Source: Scatophagus argus
Lineage: Eukaryota > Chordata > Actinopteri > Scatophagidae
DNA length: 64,000 bases
Assembly (NCBI RefSeq): GCF_020382885.2
Contig: NC_058493.1
Location: 27,038,999-27,102,998, forward strand
Direction of reading: 5' to 3'
Shown piece by piece: positions 39,710-51,621 of this stretch. The position numbers were made by a program, and so were the translations under genes. Within the stretch, counting starts at the first letter, position 1. Every line of letters starts with the position of its first letter. The notes under the pieces are model-generated. The model saw nothing but the letters and a program-made list of their open reading frames with translations, ran no database searches and had not been told where the DNA came from.

Positions 39710-40506
39710 GTAAGATGATATCTTTCTTCAAGGAGTTAATAACAGTGATCACCTGCCTGTGGGGTTAAACCTCCTGCTGCTCGCAGTCTGCTCAGTTTGA
39801 TAAGACTGTTGTTCTTTACATCTCTGAAATCTACTGCCTGGTTCAAATATCACTGTAGCTGACTAACTGAAGTGTTAAAGCAATAGATATGGAAACAGCT
39901 TAACAAAACTTTCCTCCCTCTGAATGAAGCATGAAAAGTCTGCTGCCTGGTTAGACGTTAAACCAATTTCTGTTGGTTTACGGAAACAGATCCATCTTCG
40001 CCTGCAGGCTGATTCTGAACTCTGCAGTCTTAATTTGATTTCTTGCCCCTGGAGATGATCAGAAAAAATAAGTAGGACTCCACATCAGCCTGTTAGTCTT
40101 GCACCAACTGATTAGATAGATCGAAGTCTTGCACACACAGATTATAGAAAGTTCTTGAAAGGTTCTTCTTTGATCAGGGTGTAAATAAAGGATCCAGTGT
40201 GGCTCTTAAAGAATATTTTTATCACTATTCAAATAACTATTCAAAGATTGGAACACTTGGAGCAATCTCAGAGGATTGATTATGGCACTGTTTCCGTTTG
40301 GGTGCCAAAATGGATTATTCTGATGCACAAGAAAAAAGAGAACAAAAATGTGAAAAGCTGCTTCATTTATCAGCAGGGCTGCAGGACAAGGGTGAAGACT
40401 ACATTTTGAATTTCTTCTTCCCTGTTGACGTCTTAATGATTGACCCTTTAATCCTGTTATTTCCTCTGCTTTTCAAAGTGTCGTGGAGTAAGAGGAGGAG
40501 GCAGCC

Positions 40507-41694
40507 ATGTCGGAGAAGAAGCCGCGAGGTTCAGACACACGTCCTAAATGTGGCCTCCGCAGTTGGAGCGCCGACAGCTATGTTTGGAGGGGGAAGAAAC
40601 GCTCCAGAAGCTCTCGCAACGGGTCGAGTCCTGGAGGACTGGAGGTGGAGGGGACAGAGGAGCTGGGTGTGCGGTCGACATCCTGTCCGAGGCGGCGCAG
40701 AGAGAGAAAGTGTAGCTGCAGCACTGTTGGGGATTCATTGACGTCCGCAGACATTGACGTTGTCTGTCGGAAGGCCTTGTCCCGCCGCTCTCTGCGCCAG
40801 AAGTTTCAGGATGCTGTGGGCCAGTGTTTTCCACTGCGCACTCACCATCACCTTCATCACCATCACCACCATCCATCAGGCTCCTCAAGACCGTTCTCGG
40901 TGCTCTTCTGGTCCAAACGCAAGATCCATGTCTCAGAGCTCATGCAAGACAAGTGTCCCTTTTCGCCCAAATCTGAACTGGCCAGATGCTGGCACCTCAT
41001 CAAAAAAAACGGCACCCACCCAAGTGCTGTGAGGGACATGGAGGCTCCCCTCAAACCCAACGTCTCATCTTCCTCTACCTCCCCACCGCAGACCCCCCTT
41101 TCATGGGATGATATCTGCTGCTCTCCCGGGCCTGGAGGCACCAGTCTGGAGGACTGGGACCCTTCTTGTCCTCACGGGGGAGCAGAGGGCAGGTGCAGCC
41201 ACACAGACTACATCCTGGTCCCAGATCTCCTCCAGATCAACAACAGCCCCTGTTACTGGGGTGTGTTGAACCGCTTTGAGGCAGAGGAGCTACTGGAGGG
41301 GAAACCAGAGGGCACGTTTCTGCTCCGAGACTCTGCCCAGGACGAGTTCCTCTTCTCCGTCAGCTTTCGGCGCTACAGCCGTTCCCTGCATGCACGCATA
41401 GAGCAGAACGACAAGCGTTTCAGCTTTGATGTGCGCGACCCATGCATGTACCGTGATTCCAGTGTGACAGGACTACTGAGACACTACAGTGACCCGGCCA
41501 CCTGTCTCTTCTTTGAGCCGCTCCTTTCCCGGCCACTATCGAGAACCTTCCCTTTCTCCCTCCAGCACCTATGCAGGACGGTGATCTGTAGCTGCACCAC
41601 CTACCAGGGCATCGACAACCTGCCGCTGCCACCTCAGCTCAAGGACTACCTCCGACAGTACCACATCAAGTGTGATGGGGCCTGTGCTGTGTGA
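40507..41694 (+). CDS. socs4: Suppressor of cytokine signalling 4
   Basis: Intact single-exon frame of 395 codons plus stop. The ATG is in GCAGCCATGT context, close to the acceptor at 40478. Order: a basic, serine-rich N-terminal region with YVWRGKK and QDAVGQCFPL; a His-rich tract (about 113-122); the SOCS4/5-type block KRKIHVSELMQDKCPF (about 137-152); the SH2 domain (about 249-345) with CYWGVLNRFEAEELLEGKPEGTFLLRDS, Arg274 being the phosphotyrosine-binding arginine; and the SOCS box (about 347-388), TFPFSLQHLCRTVICSCTTY. Role from the family: an adaptor for an elongin/cullin-5 ubiquitin ligase that recognises phosphotyrosine on receptors such as EGFR and limits cytokine/growth-factor signalling. 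It is shorter than human SOCS4 (about 440) through a shortened middle region. The N-terminal motifs favour SOCS4 over SOCS5. Confidence 0.95.
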   Translation: MSEKKPRGSDTRPKCGLRSWSADSYVWRGKKRSRSSRNGSSPGGLEVEGTEELGVRSTSCPRRRRERKCSCSTVGDSLTSADIDVVCRKALSRRSLRQKFQDAVGQCFPLRTHHHLHHHHHHPSGSSRPFSVLFWSKRKIHVSELMQDKCPFSPKSELARCWHLIKKNGTHPSAVRDMEAPLKPNVSSSSTSPPQTPLSWDDICCSPGPGGTSLEDWDPSCPHGGAEGRCSHTDYILVPDLLQINNSPCYWGVLNRFEAEELLEGKPEGTFLLRDSAQDEFLFSVSFRRYSRSLHARIEQNDKRFSFDVRDPCMYRDSSVTGLLRHYSDPATCLFFEPLLSRPLSRTFPFSLQHLCRTVICSCTTYQGIDNLPLPPQLKDYLRQYHIKCDGACAV

Positions 41695-44600
41695 CAGGCC
41701 AAAGCAGGAGTCTTACTGTAGTGGGGTAAGATAGGACGAGCAAAGACAGCAAAGAGACAAGATGCTGCTCAACTTTGCTTTTGCGGATATTTCAAGTCTA
41801 AATAGTGCAGGCCTGCGGGGTTTTTAAGATGTTTGTTGGTCTTGGTGCATCAAGAGACAGAAAGACCAAACTGTTGTTTAGGACCATCCACCTTCTCCAC
41901 AGGTCGAGATCCACATGCTGCAGGACCTCAGACATAATGTAATCCTGGACATATGGACATATGCAGAAAGCTTCCAGTGATATTGACAGTTATTGAAGTC
42001 TAATGGGACAAGAAAGATCCAATACATTTGCCTTAATAATCTTAAGGGAGCGAGGATTCTCAACAATCAACATGACGTAAAAGGTGGGGGGAGAAATAGA
42101 ATAGAATAGAATGTATTACATTTTCTTCAGTGTTTAAGACTAAGCCTTTAATGGCTACAGAGCGAGCAGGTCCTCTTCTCTGGAGTCCACCTTGTTTCTA
42201 CAGCGGCACACAATGGGAAAACCAAACACTGGTGCTAAAGAGGGCCTTAAGTGTTTTTCACATTTTTATTTAACGTAGAGTAGGGTGAGAGGAGGCTGGC
42301 TCAGTTGTTTGCAATCTGCAACCACACTGCTAGATGCCACTAAATGCTACACAATGGACCTTTGAACTTGGCACTTGTTTGTTGTGGAATACTGATCCTT
42401 GAAGTCAAAGGATTTTCCTCTTGACTTCAGTTACATCAAGTTAGCCATAAGTGGTCTAGTGTGGGGATAGAGTATCTCGCCTTGCCACTAGAGGAACTGC
42501 ACCTTTCATTGTACCTGGCTCAGACCAAACCACCTTTCATATGCCTATATATTATAAAATACAATGTTTTGCTGTGGTCTTGCACAAAAACACTGGCATT
42601 AAAGGTTAAAGGTATATTAAAGGTACATTAACTTTCCAACTAGCCAAAATGTGTAGACCTGTGCATTATCACTGAAAAATTCTTAAAACTAAAACCAAAG
42701 ACTTTGTGTGAAGACTGAGGTTATGAAAATGTCTGACACACTTACCTCCTCGTGGGTAAGCAGAGTCAGACAGTGCAGGCGAGATGACCGTTTTCCAGTT
42801 TTGCTTTATAATGTGCAACTTAAAATGGCTTCAAGCACTCTGATGGCAATCAGAGCAATACGTAATGATAGGTAAAAGAGACTTTATTGATAACTTTATT
42901 GAACTTATTCAATGGGACTGCATTCTCCTCTGCAGCCACAAGATGGCAGCACAACTGCACTGATCAAAGCTTTGGGAGGACCTCATCTGCACCACTTGTC
43001 TACCCAGATGCTTCTTTTCCATCCATCCTTTCCATAGCTGAAAGGTCCTTAGTGAATATTAATTTTAAGATCACCTCTGCCTGGAGTGGAATACAGCAAA
43101 GTATCTGAATCACAGTGATTATCTTTTCAGGCTTATATTGTATTCACCACACACAAACCAATAAATACACAAACCAATAAATGCCATATGATTGGTTCAC
43201 ATGTTTTGTCTTTTTTTTCATCTCTGGACTGATTTTTCCATGCTACTGAAGTCATGCTTATCCACACTTCTGCGAGCTTCAGCCGTGTCATATTTAGACA
43301 GGCTAATGGTATGGAAAATGCTGCTTTTGAAGTATCACTCTGAGAACAAATCATCCTGCTCTTTGCAAAGGACACCTCTAAATGCCAGCGCTTCAGTAAA
43401 GCAATTGGTGAGATAAGGACATGAAAAAGACTATTTTCCACCATAAATTCAGATTTTTCAGTTGACACGAGTGTCAGTCAGCTTCTCTCTCTCTCTGGCT
43501 AGCAATATAAAAATATCTGCTTTGGGGTGAGTCACATGAATACAAAACAGGGCATGAAATATTCATCAAACCGCCATAAGGTTTTCAGACAGCAAAAGTT
43601 TTTTCACTCGTACTTGTCATACAGATGACAGCATGTTATCTCCACATGCTTGAGTAAATTGGTTGGTCTGATGTTTGTTGGACTGTTATTCTTATTTTGA
43701 ACACTTCATCAAGGTTATCTCTGTCGGTGTTGCTGTTCCACTTAACGTTATGTACAGGAAATTTCACCTACAGAGTTAAGATGCTCGCTTGTTGCTGTTA
43801 GACTAACTTTTTATTATCTATTAAAGCCTTAAATAGAATCGTACTGTCAGGCTGACAATCTGCTGACAACTAAAGGCTTAAAGGCTTAACAGGGTGGTTT
43901 AAAAGACATTCATACAAGCTCCTGTTGTAAAACTACAAGTGTAAATAATAAACTTAAAGATCCCCTCCACTCAAAAATTCAAAATTCAAGATTCTTTATT
44001 GTCATTTCCATGTGTAAACTTGTAATTTACGTGATTTAAACAATGGAGACGCTGCCAGTTGCTGTCTTTGCAAATATTACTGCTGCCTATGAGTCAATTT
44101 TCAGGCGGACTTGACTATAGAGATGTTGTAGCAGACATTACTGTATGTTTCACAGCCGCTGCTCCTTAAGAGCTAGCATGCTAACAAAGAACTTAAACAC
44201 CAGATGCTAACCACACTTAGCATTCTGACATGCCTGCTCGTCAGACTTTGGTGGTCAACTGACTCCTCAGTGGAGGAAGAGCAGAAATATTTCCAGCACC
44301 TTTTCAGTTTTCCTAAACTTTTAATGTGTGGAAACCTTGTGGTGGACATTCACAGCAGAGTGTTGCTGTTGTTGTTGTTCTTCTTCTTCTTCTTCTTTAA
44401 AACGTGTCTGGAGGGAAACTTCAACGATGGCTGGATTCCATTGAGCTGTTTCAGTTTATGCTGCCGCTCAAACACACCAGGTTTTTCATCGTAAAAGGAG
44501 ATTTAATTTACCGTAAACACAATGTAGTTGTCAAACTTAAAGGGTAATGCCAATGATTTCCTACATGAAGGTGAGTTAACTAGAATGGAGAAAACTAGTC

Positions 44601-45780
44601 AGCCTGAACCTTGGATTGGACTTGGACTGTAGACCTGTGTAGCAGAAAGTCTAGACTACAACCAGAGGCACGGGGTTTCAAAGACATGGAGATGTTTAAG
44701 ACAAGGTTCAAGGATCAAGGATCAAGAATACTTTATTGTCATTCTCACCTTGGGGACATGAACGTAATCCAGTACTCAGGTCTTGATGAATAAAATAAAA
44801 CAATAAAAACACGATAATGCGTAGTCTGCAGCCAGTGAGGCATCAGCAATGATGAATAAATAGAAAATAAGCAGGGTGAGGGGGTTCTAAAAAAAAAAAA
44901 CAACAACAACAAAAAGTGAAGATGAAAAGAAAAAGATATATGTGAAATGTACCCATACTAATACACACAATATGTATACTGTTAGTGGCCTCCATGGGCT
45001 TCTCCAGGCAGCTGGCCCTGTTTACTCCCCTTATGGGTGGACCCACAGCCACAGACAAAGTCTGTTTGTGTTTGATCCCTTTGACGTCCAACATGTCAAC
45101 AATCAATGGACAAAGTCGAGAGCTATTGAGCGTCCTGAACAACACACATGAAATGTTAATGTTGTCTTGTATGAGCTGTTAACGAGCAGCGCTTTTCAGC
45201 AGATCGAATCCAGTCCAGTGTTACACTGGATTCACGGTACACTTTGACGCCTTAGAGATGAAACGCTGGTTTTCAGGTTTTGAGTTAATCCAGGACCCTG
45301 TCATACAGTCACGTGTGGCCGAAAACACACCTGACTGCTTTTTCCATACTCTCACTCTTACTGATTCTGGTAAACTATTATAGTTCAGTGAAATAATGAC
45401 ACTCAGCTGTCTGCCAACAGAGAACTTCCTGTTGCAGTAATCAAACTCACAAATGAGATGTGATCCAGCTTTAGAAAAGGATCACTGCGAAAATGTTTGA
45501 GACATTTTGCATGGGAAGAGACGAGTTCATCAACTTATTTTATTTTCTCCAAACACGTTTGTGTGTAAAATTCATGACTATTCACGATGTAAAGTGTACA
45601 TTCATGAAGTTTTCTCTCTTTCAAATATTTTTACTGTGAAGCACGTGTACGGTAGCATAAATGTGTAAATCTGATATTTTACAACAACAAAGTACAAACA
45701 CTGCAAATGAGTTAAAAATACTAACAATCAAACGAAATACAAATCAAAAAATAAAAGAACACGGAGTCCACAAAACTCCT
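41695..45780. other. SOCS4 3'UTR and SOCS4-WDHD1 intergenic region
   Basis: The 3'UTR begins after 41694; its end is not certain. Candidate poly(A) signals include AATAAA near 43946. It contains an AATAG pentamer run (about 42096-42113), a GTT/CTT simple repeat (about 44363-44397) and two fragments of a fish repeat ending 'CTTTATTGTCATT' (43981-44010 and 44706-44760). No further gene was seen. Confidence 0.65.
44700..44760. repeat. Fish repeat fragment (…ACTTTATTGTCATT…)
   Basis: AAGGATCAAGAATACTTTAT followed by TGTCATTCTCACC matches a dispersed fish repeat end; a second piece, ATTCAAGATTCTTTATTGTC, lies at about 43983. Limits approximate. Confidence 0.38.
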
Positions 45781-45784
45781 CAAG

Positions 45785-45941
45785 TCCTAAATCTCCCCTT
45801 CACGTAGACGTCGTTGGGGACGTCGGGAATTGCGTCATGACGTAGCTGGCGGGAGTTGTGACGCTGCGTTTCCCTGTTTTCAACGCAGCGCGGGAGATTT
45901 AGGAACAGAGCACCGAGTCTGCGGAGTCACCCGGGGAAGTT
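45785..45941 (+). promoter_or_regulatory. wdhd1: WDHD1 promoter and untranslated first exon
   Basis: A GC/CpG-rich block. It contains two GACGTC sites (45807-45812, 45819-45824), a CRE-like TGACGTA (45838-45844), and E2F-like GGCGGGAG (45848-45855) and GCGCGGGAG (45888-45896). It is followed by a donor AGTT|GTAAGT (exon end 45941) that pairs with the acceptor ending at 46231. E2F-type control would suit a replication gene; binding itself is inference. The block is framed by a 13-bp inverted repeat (45785-45797 with 45892-45904) and holds a 9-bp stem (45862-45870 with 45882-45890). Confidence 0.65.
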
Positions 45942-46248
45942 GTAAGTTTGTCATCCTCCTGTCTTCTCCAGTCCTGACCGGGTAGAGGACTTCTTCGGCT
46001 CGTCTGACTTTAACGAGTCCCGTAGGAAACTCCGTTTGTTAATCCGAGCTCCGGGTTTGAATTAGCAGCCAGCTAACAAAGTTCGGTTGTATTTTTAGCG
46101 TTAGCTCAGCCTCTCAGCTAGCTAACGCGACATAGCGGCAGGCCAGAGGATACCTGTGTATTCTGTGTATTCTTCAGATGGTGGTCTGGGCTTCGCGTAC
46201 TGATCTCTCCTCTGGTTTTTCTGTTCGGCAGTGTGGCGGTTTGTTAAA

Positions 46249-49200
46249 ATGCCCTGTGAGAGGAAGCCGATGCGCTACGGCCACTCGGAGGGACACACCG
46301 AGGTCTGCTTCGATGACACCGGGAAGTAAGTCACATCTTCTGATGGCTTTGAGCTAACGCTGCCTCTTGTTACGAGTTACTGTCTGTGTGTGTTTTCACA
46401 TAAATGTCATCTGAACGTGTTTGTTAACATCCCTGAAGCTTCCATGCTCATTCATTTGCCCTTTTGTGTTTTACATTAACGTCAGTGGGGCTGCAGGTAA
46501 CGACTATTTTCCTTGTGCATGAGTCTGTCCATCATTTTCTCCATTAATCAATTAGTTGTTTGGTGTTGGCGTTTCCCGGAGCCCAAGATGACGTCTTCAT
46601 GTGTTTAGTTTAACTTAGAGATATTTTCTTTACATTTAAGAAGCTTGAAACAGTTTTGACTTTTCTGCTCAAACCAACAGATGGAGTATCAAACTAATTT
46701 GGTGATTAACTGGATAGCTGACAAATGATCACTTAATCGTTCATCTCTAAACATTATTGTACACTTCATTTTGAGTTGTGATTATACAGTTTAATGTGAT
46801 CACAGTCTTGTGTGAGTAGTTGAAAAGTCTGTTTATGATCTTCTTCGGAGTTGTTCAGATTTTTCAACATAAATGTTTCAGTTGCATCTACCTTAGCTGT
46901 TCAGTGCTTTTAGTATTTTCACAACAAATCGTCAAGATAAACTGAATGTCTTGAATCAGGGTCAGTAGCCTTTTGCAGAAAGAGCAACTGAAATTGCTGT
47001 GTAATGAATGGTAGCACAAATCAGTTAGTCTAGAAAATGATCGACAAACATCACAGTCGGTCACTGATCTGGACTTAATAAACGTCTTCAGTCAGCGGCG
47101 TCCACCTCTCTCGTCTCCTGCCTTCTGCTCCATCCGTGATCCACCGCATGACCTTGAAGAATAATAAAATAGAATAAATGAATGTGTACATACAGAAGAC
47201 CATCAAACGCACAAAATGTGCTGACGCTGGACTGGAATAACCTTCATTTGTCAGTATTAAAGTTCTTATTGTGCTGCATGGTGGGTGTGATGAAGCTGGT
47301 ACAAAGTTTACATGAAAACCGACAGTAAAACAGTGTTTTTGTGTGTGTGTCTTAAAAACACTGCAGCACACTGAACTGAGCTCTTAGTCTCAATCGTCAT
47401 GTTCCACTGTAGTAAATAAATGAAAATCTTTTCATCAGTTGTGACAGTCAGAAGCTTGTTTCTTGCACCTTGAAGCCAACGTCTGACCATGATATCATTT
47501 TTCTCAGGTTTGTTGTGACCGGCGGAAATGATGGAGATGTTCGGATATGGGAGGGCCTGGACGATGACGATCCAAAGTTCATCACCGTCGGAGAAAAGGT
47601 GTACTCCCTCGCGCTAAAGGTTGGTCACCTGCCGCCCTCTGGCACATTTAGCTTGTTTTCCAACACATAACGGTTTCTACCGAGACTGTTTTGGAACATA
47701 TGGACGCTGCAGCTGTCAGCGGCGGATTGAGATGTCTTCTTTCTGCCACAGAACGGCAAGCTGGTGACGGCGAGCTCCAACAACACAGTGCAGATCCACA
47801 CGTTTCCTGACGGCGACCCAGATGGCATCCTGACCCGGTTCACTACCAACGCCACACACGTCACCTTTAACAGCAGTGGCTCGAGAGTGGCTGCCGGATC
47901 CAGGTACTCAAGACCGACGGCCGATGGCTCATCTTGCTCTAAGGCCCCATTAGGACCTCCAGAGTCCCCAATTAACACGTCACATGTTGTTTGTTTAATC
48001 CATACAAAACCAATAATTTGTGGTTGTGTGTGGCGTTAGATGCTATGAGGTCACTGTGTCCTGTTCAGGTGGACTTGATGAAACTACAGGCAGTTTCTCA
48101 AGTTAAAACCGTTAGAAATTTTGCTAAAGCTGGCAGGCTGATCAGTTAATGAACTGCTTCAAAGTGTTTGAAAGCTCACCTGTAATTACAAAGCCCAGTT
48201 GGTTTCAGCACAGTCTCGTCCATGACTGTGAAAAATGTCTAGTCATAAACATTATGGAGAAGTTTTAGGACCCCATGTGGACTGAAATCGTGAAAAAATA
48301 AACAGGCATTTTAAGAATCTGTTCAGCGATGAGGATGTCCAGCTGGCAGCTTCATCCTTCGCTTTTTCACAGCCAGCGAGGAGATCCCACAGACAAAACC
48401 CAGCTGGAAGACCAGCGAATGTCACATTTACTTTGTCAAGCCGTGGACATGGAGTCCGCTGCAGGTCGTCCTGCGGCGGCCACTGAAGCCGTCGTGCGTA
48501 ACGTGTCAGTTGTGTTCAGCGTCGTGTAAACTGTGACTGAACCGCACTGTGATGTCATTATGTCCGGTGTTGTTGTTCCTGCGCACAGCAGCGTACCTGA
48601 ATGTTATTTCCACCTCGCAGACACAGCAGCACTTTGAATTTGTTTCTGATTAGTCTTGATTGGAGATAAACGTCTGTTGGCTTCCTGAATTGATTTGCCC
48701 TAAACAGGTTTATCACAGCAATAAAAGCGCGGAGCATGGTGGCTTATTGATGCAGCTTTTTTCATCCTGGTAATTTCTGCTGTTATATTGATTGTAAAAA
48801 ATAAAAAAATATCAGGCGTCTGAGGCTGTCAAGCCGGATGTGGCGTCCGCATTCTGACGGACGTTGGAGGGAAATCAGGATCCTTTTGCTTGTCCGTTTC
48901 ATTGATTTGGTAATTTGCCCTCGCGTTGGTTCACGGCCGGCTGACGCGGTCTTTTCCCTCGATTCTGCAGGCAGTCACGTGTGAGCGCAGATTTCCTCCA
49001 CGTGCCGGTTTGCACATGTTTATGCTCTGTTCCTCTGCTTTCCCAGTGACTTCATGGTGAAGGTGGTGGAGGTGTCAGACAGCAGCCAACAGAAAACACT
49101 CCGAGGCCATGAAGCGCCTGTCCTCAGTGTCGCCTTTGACCCGGAAGATGACTTCCTGGTGGGTAAACGGTTTCCTCTGGATGTTAAATGTTTGTGTGCT

Positions 49201-51621
49201 GATTGATATAAAAACTCAGCTCTGCCTTTTTGAGATGATATGATGACATGTTGGTGAATAAAAAGAGGCCTACACGGGTTTTCAGAAATCGAGTAGAAAA
49301 AAAGACTCAGGTGTGCAAAATCTCTGCTGATTAATTTTACTGCTTGCAGAGTGTTTGCAAAGCTTTCATTTTCATTAGCCAAAGGAAAAGTTCAGGCGCC
49401 GTGTCATGTATTTATTTTTGGCTGGACCTCTGTAATTGCAGGATTTATTATTGTTTGCTTTCCTTTGATAATTTCCAAGTGGTTTCACTGAAACAAACGA
49501 CTGATATCACGTCTGGATGGCACATTTTCAAAGCCCAGATTCGTTATTTTATACCCGTAACAGTTTGTCTTTATAACAGGTGGCACATGCAGGCTTGTGG
49601 CTCGAGTGAAGTTTTATTACTGTAGTATTTCTGTTTATTGTTTTGCTGTTAATTGTTCAGACCAAAACGTCCATCTTCATTTAGAACACTATGAGACTTT
49701 GGGGTTGCTGCAGGTTACTGTGGTTCATATTTTGCTCGTGTTTGTGTGGGTTTAACTTTGGACCGTCGTTCTGTTGTCTCTGTCAGGCGTCTGCCAGCTG
49801 TGATGGCTCCGTCGTGGTGTGGAATATCGAAGAGCAGGTAAAGAAAGGAACACCACCTTTAATTTTGTATTTTCCTGAACTGTCTGTCAGTCAGTCAGAT
49901 GCTGATTTCCTTTGTGTCCTTTCAGACGCAGGTGATCAGCTGGCCTCTGCTGCAGAAGACCAATGACGTCAGTAATGCAAAGTCGCTGTGTCGCCTGGCC
50001 TGGCAGCCCGCGATGGCGAAGGTCTGTGATCCAGCTTTGATTAACCATTGACTGTGATCCAAACAGCAGAAAGCTCCTCCAGAGGGATCATAATAACAAA
50101 AATAACAAAATGCTGTTTTTGTGTGTGTACGCGCTCAGTTTTTGGCAGTTCCTGTCGACACAAAGGTGCACCTGTACAAGCGAGGGTCCTGGGATCATGT
50201 GAGCACTCTGTCCGATGACCTGCTGACACAGGTGAGGTCCAGGTGAACTTACAGACGTGCTCACGGTAAAGCGGCCGTGACAGAAACGTGATAAAATCTT
50301 AAGTTGCTGACACTGGTTGCTGTCCTTATTTTGAAATTCTTGCTCTGTTTCCTGTACAGCCTGTCAACGTGGTGGCCTGGTCTCCATGTGGGCAGTACCT
50401 GGCAGCTGGCAGCGTTGGGGGTTCACTGACCGTGTGGGACATCAGCAGCAAGCTGTGTGTGGAAAGGTGAGCTCAGATGGTACAGTGGACTTCATGGCAG
50501 TCCTCCATTTTGTAACCAAGGAGAAATTAACATCTTGAGTTAGCTCTGTCACCTCACAGCAAGAGGGTTCCAGGTTCGAATCCCGGTCTGGGCCCTTCTC
50601 TGTGGAGTTTGCATGTTCTCCCTGTGCCTGTGTGGGTTTTCTCTGGGTTTTCTGGCTTCTTCCCACAATCCCAAAAACAGGCACATTAGGTTAACTGGGT
50701 ATTGTTCTTTGCCCTGAGGGTGTGTGCACAAGGTTGTCTGTTTGTGTGTGTGTCAGCTCTGCGACTGACTGGTCACCAGTCTGGGGTGAACCCCACCTCT
50801 CGCCCATGGTCAGCAGGGACAGGCTGCAGCCCCCCCTCGCTTATCCCTGACGGATAAGCGGGTATGGAAGATGGATGGATGGAGTTCATTCTCTGATGTC
50901 TAATGGAGAGCTGGAGGGAAAAAATGAATGATAATTAATGATGTATTGGCTCATAGATTTATATTTTATTTATATATTTATATTTTAACATGAACGCATA
51001 ATTGAAACATTTCTATCCAAAATGGCAGCTGAAACTGATTCATTCAGACTAAGAAATCAACTTACATTAAAGTTTTCTATTTTGAATACAACACGCATGT
51101 TTTAATACCTTTTAATCAGACTGTTGCCTCTTTAAGTATGTTTGGATTTTAAGTTCTTGTCCAGTTGCTTGTGTTTAGACAATATTTAAAAAACAAAATG
51201 AAGCACTAAGCAAACATCTTTGTAGAAAAATGTGTTTATGTTGGTCCTTTATTATTCCCACAGTGGGGAGGTTTGCATTGTCACAGCAGCACATGGATAG
51301 CAAATAAAGACAAAGATAACTAAAAAGTTATTGGGGGAAAAATGTTGCTCTGGTACTGGTGCTGGGGGGCGTAGAGGGGCAGGAGGAGATGAAGGTGAAG
51401 CTAACCTGGAGGTTGGTGCAGTCGCTCAGAGGGTCAGCAGACGTCCAGGATCACTGCGGCTGATGTTCTCTCATCTCTGCTGCAGACAGAAACACGAGAA
51501 GGGCTTCACTGTGTGCTGTTTGGCCTGGCATCCGTCGGGCAGTCAGATCGCCTACACGGACACCGAGGGCCGCCTGGGCCTGCTGGACGGACTCAACACC
51601 TCCAACACCGCCGCCGCCGAG
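46249..51621 (+). CDS. wdhd1: WDHD1 exons encoding the N-terminal WD40 propeller
   Basis: Nine coding exons (46249 to 51621 in the exon list of the gene entry) give residues 1 to about 312. WD-type strand motifs are visible: GGNDGDVRIWEGLDDDDPKF, LRGHEAPVLSVAFDPEDDFL, ASASCDGSVVVWNIEEQ and VVAWSPCGQYLAAGSVGGSL-TVWD, then CCLAWHPSGSQIAYTDTEGR. The split codon between 47903 and 49047 (AG|T, Ser) and others close correctly. A tRNA-like repeat sits in the intron 50467-51485, and another fish repeat in the intron 46326-47507. Confidence 0.93.

Noticed and set aside
40298..40741. Plus-strand frame of 147 codons ahead of and overlapping SOCS4
   Set aside because: It is in another frame, crosses the intron/acceptor and overlaps the well-supported SOCS4 start.
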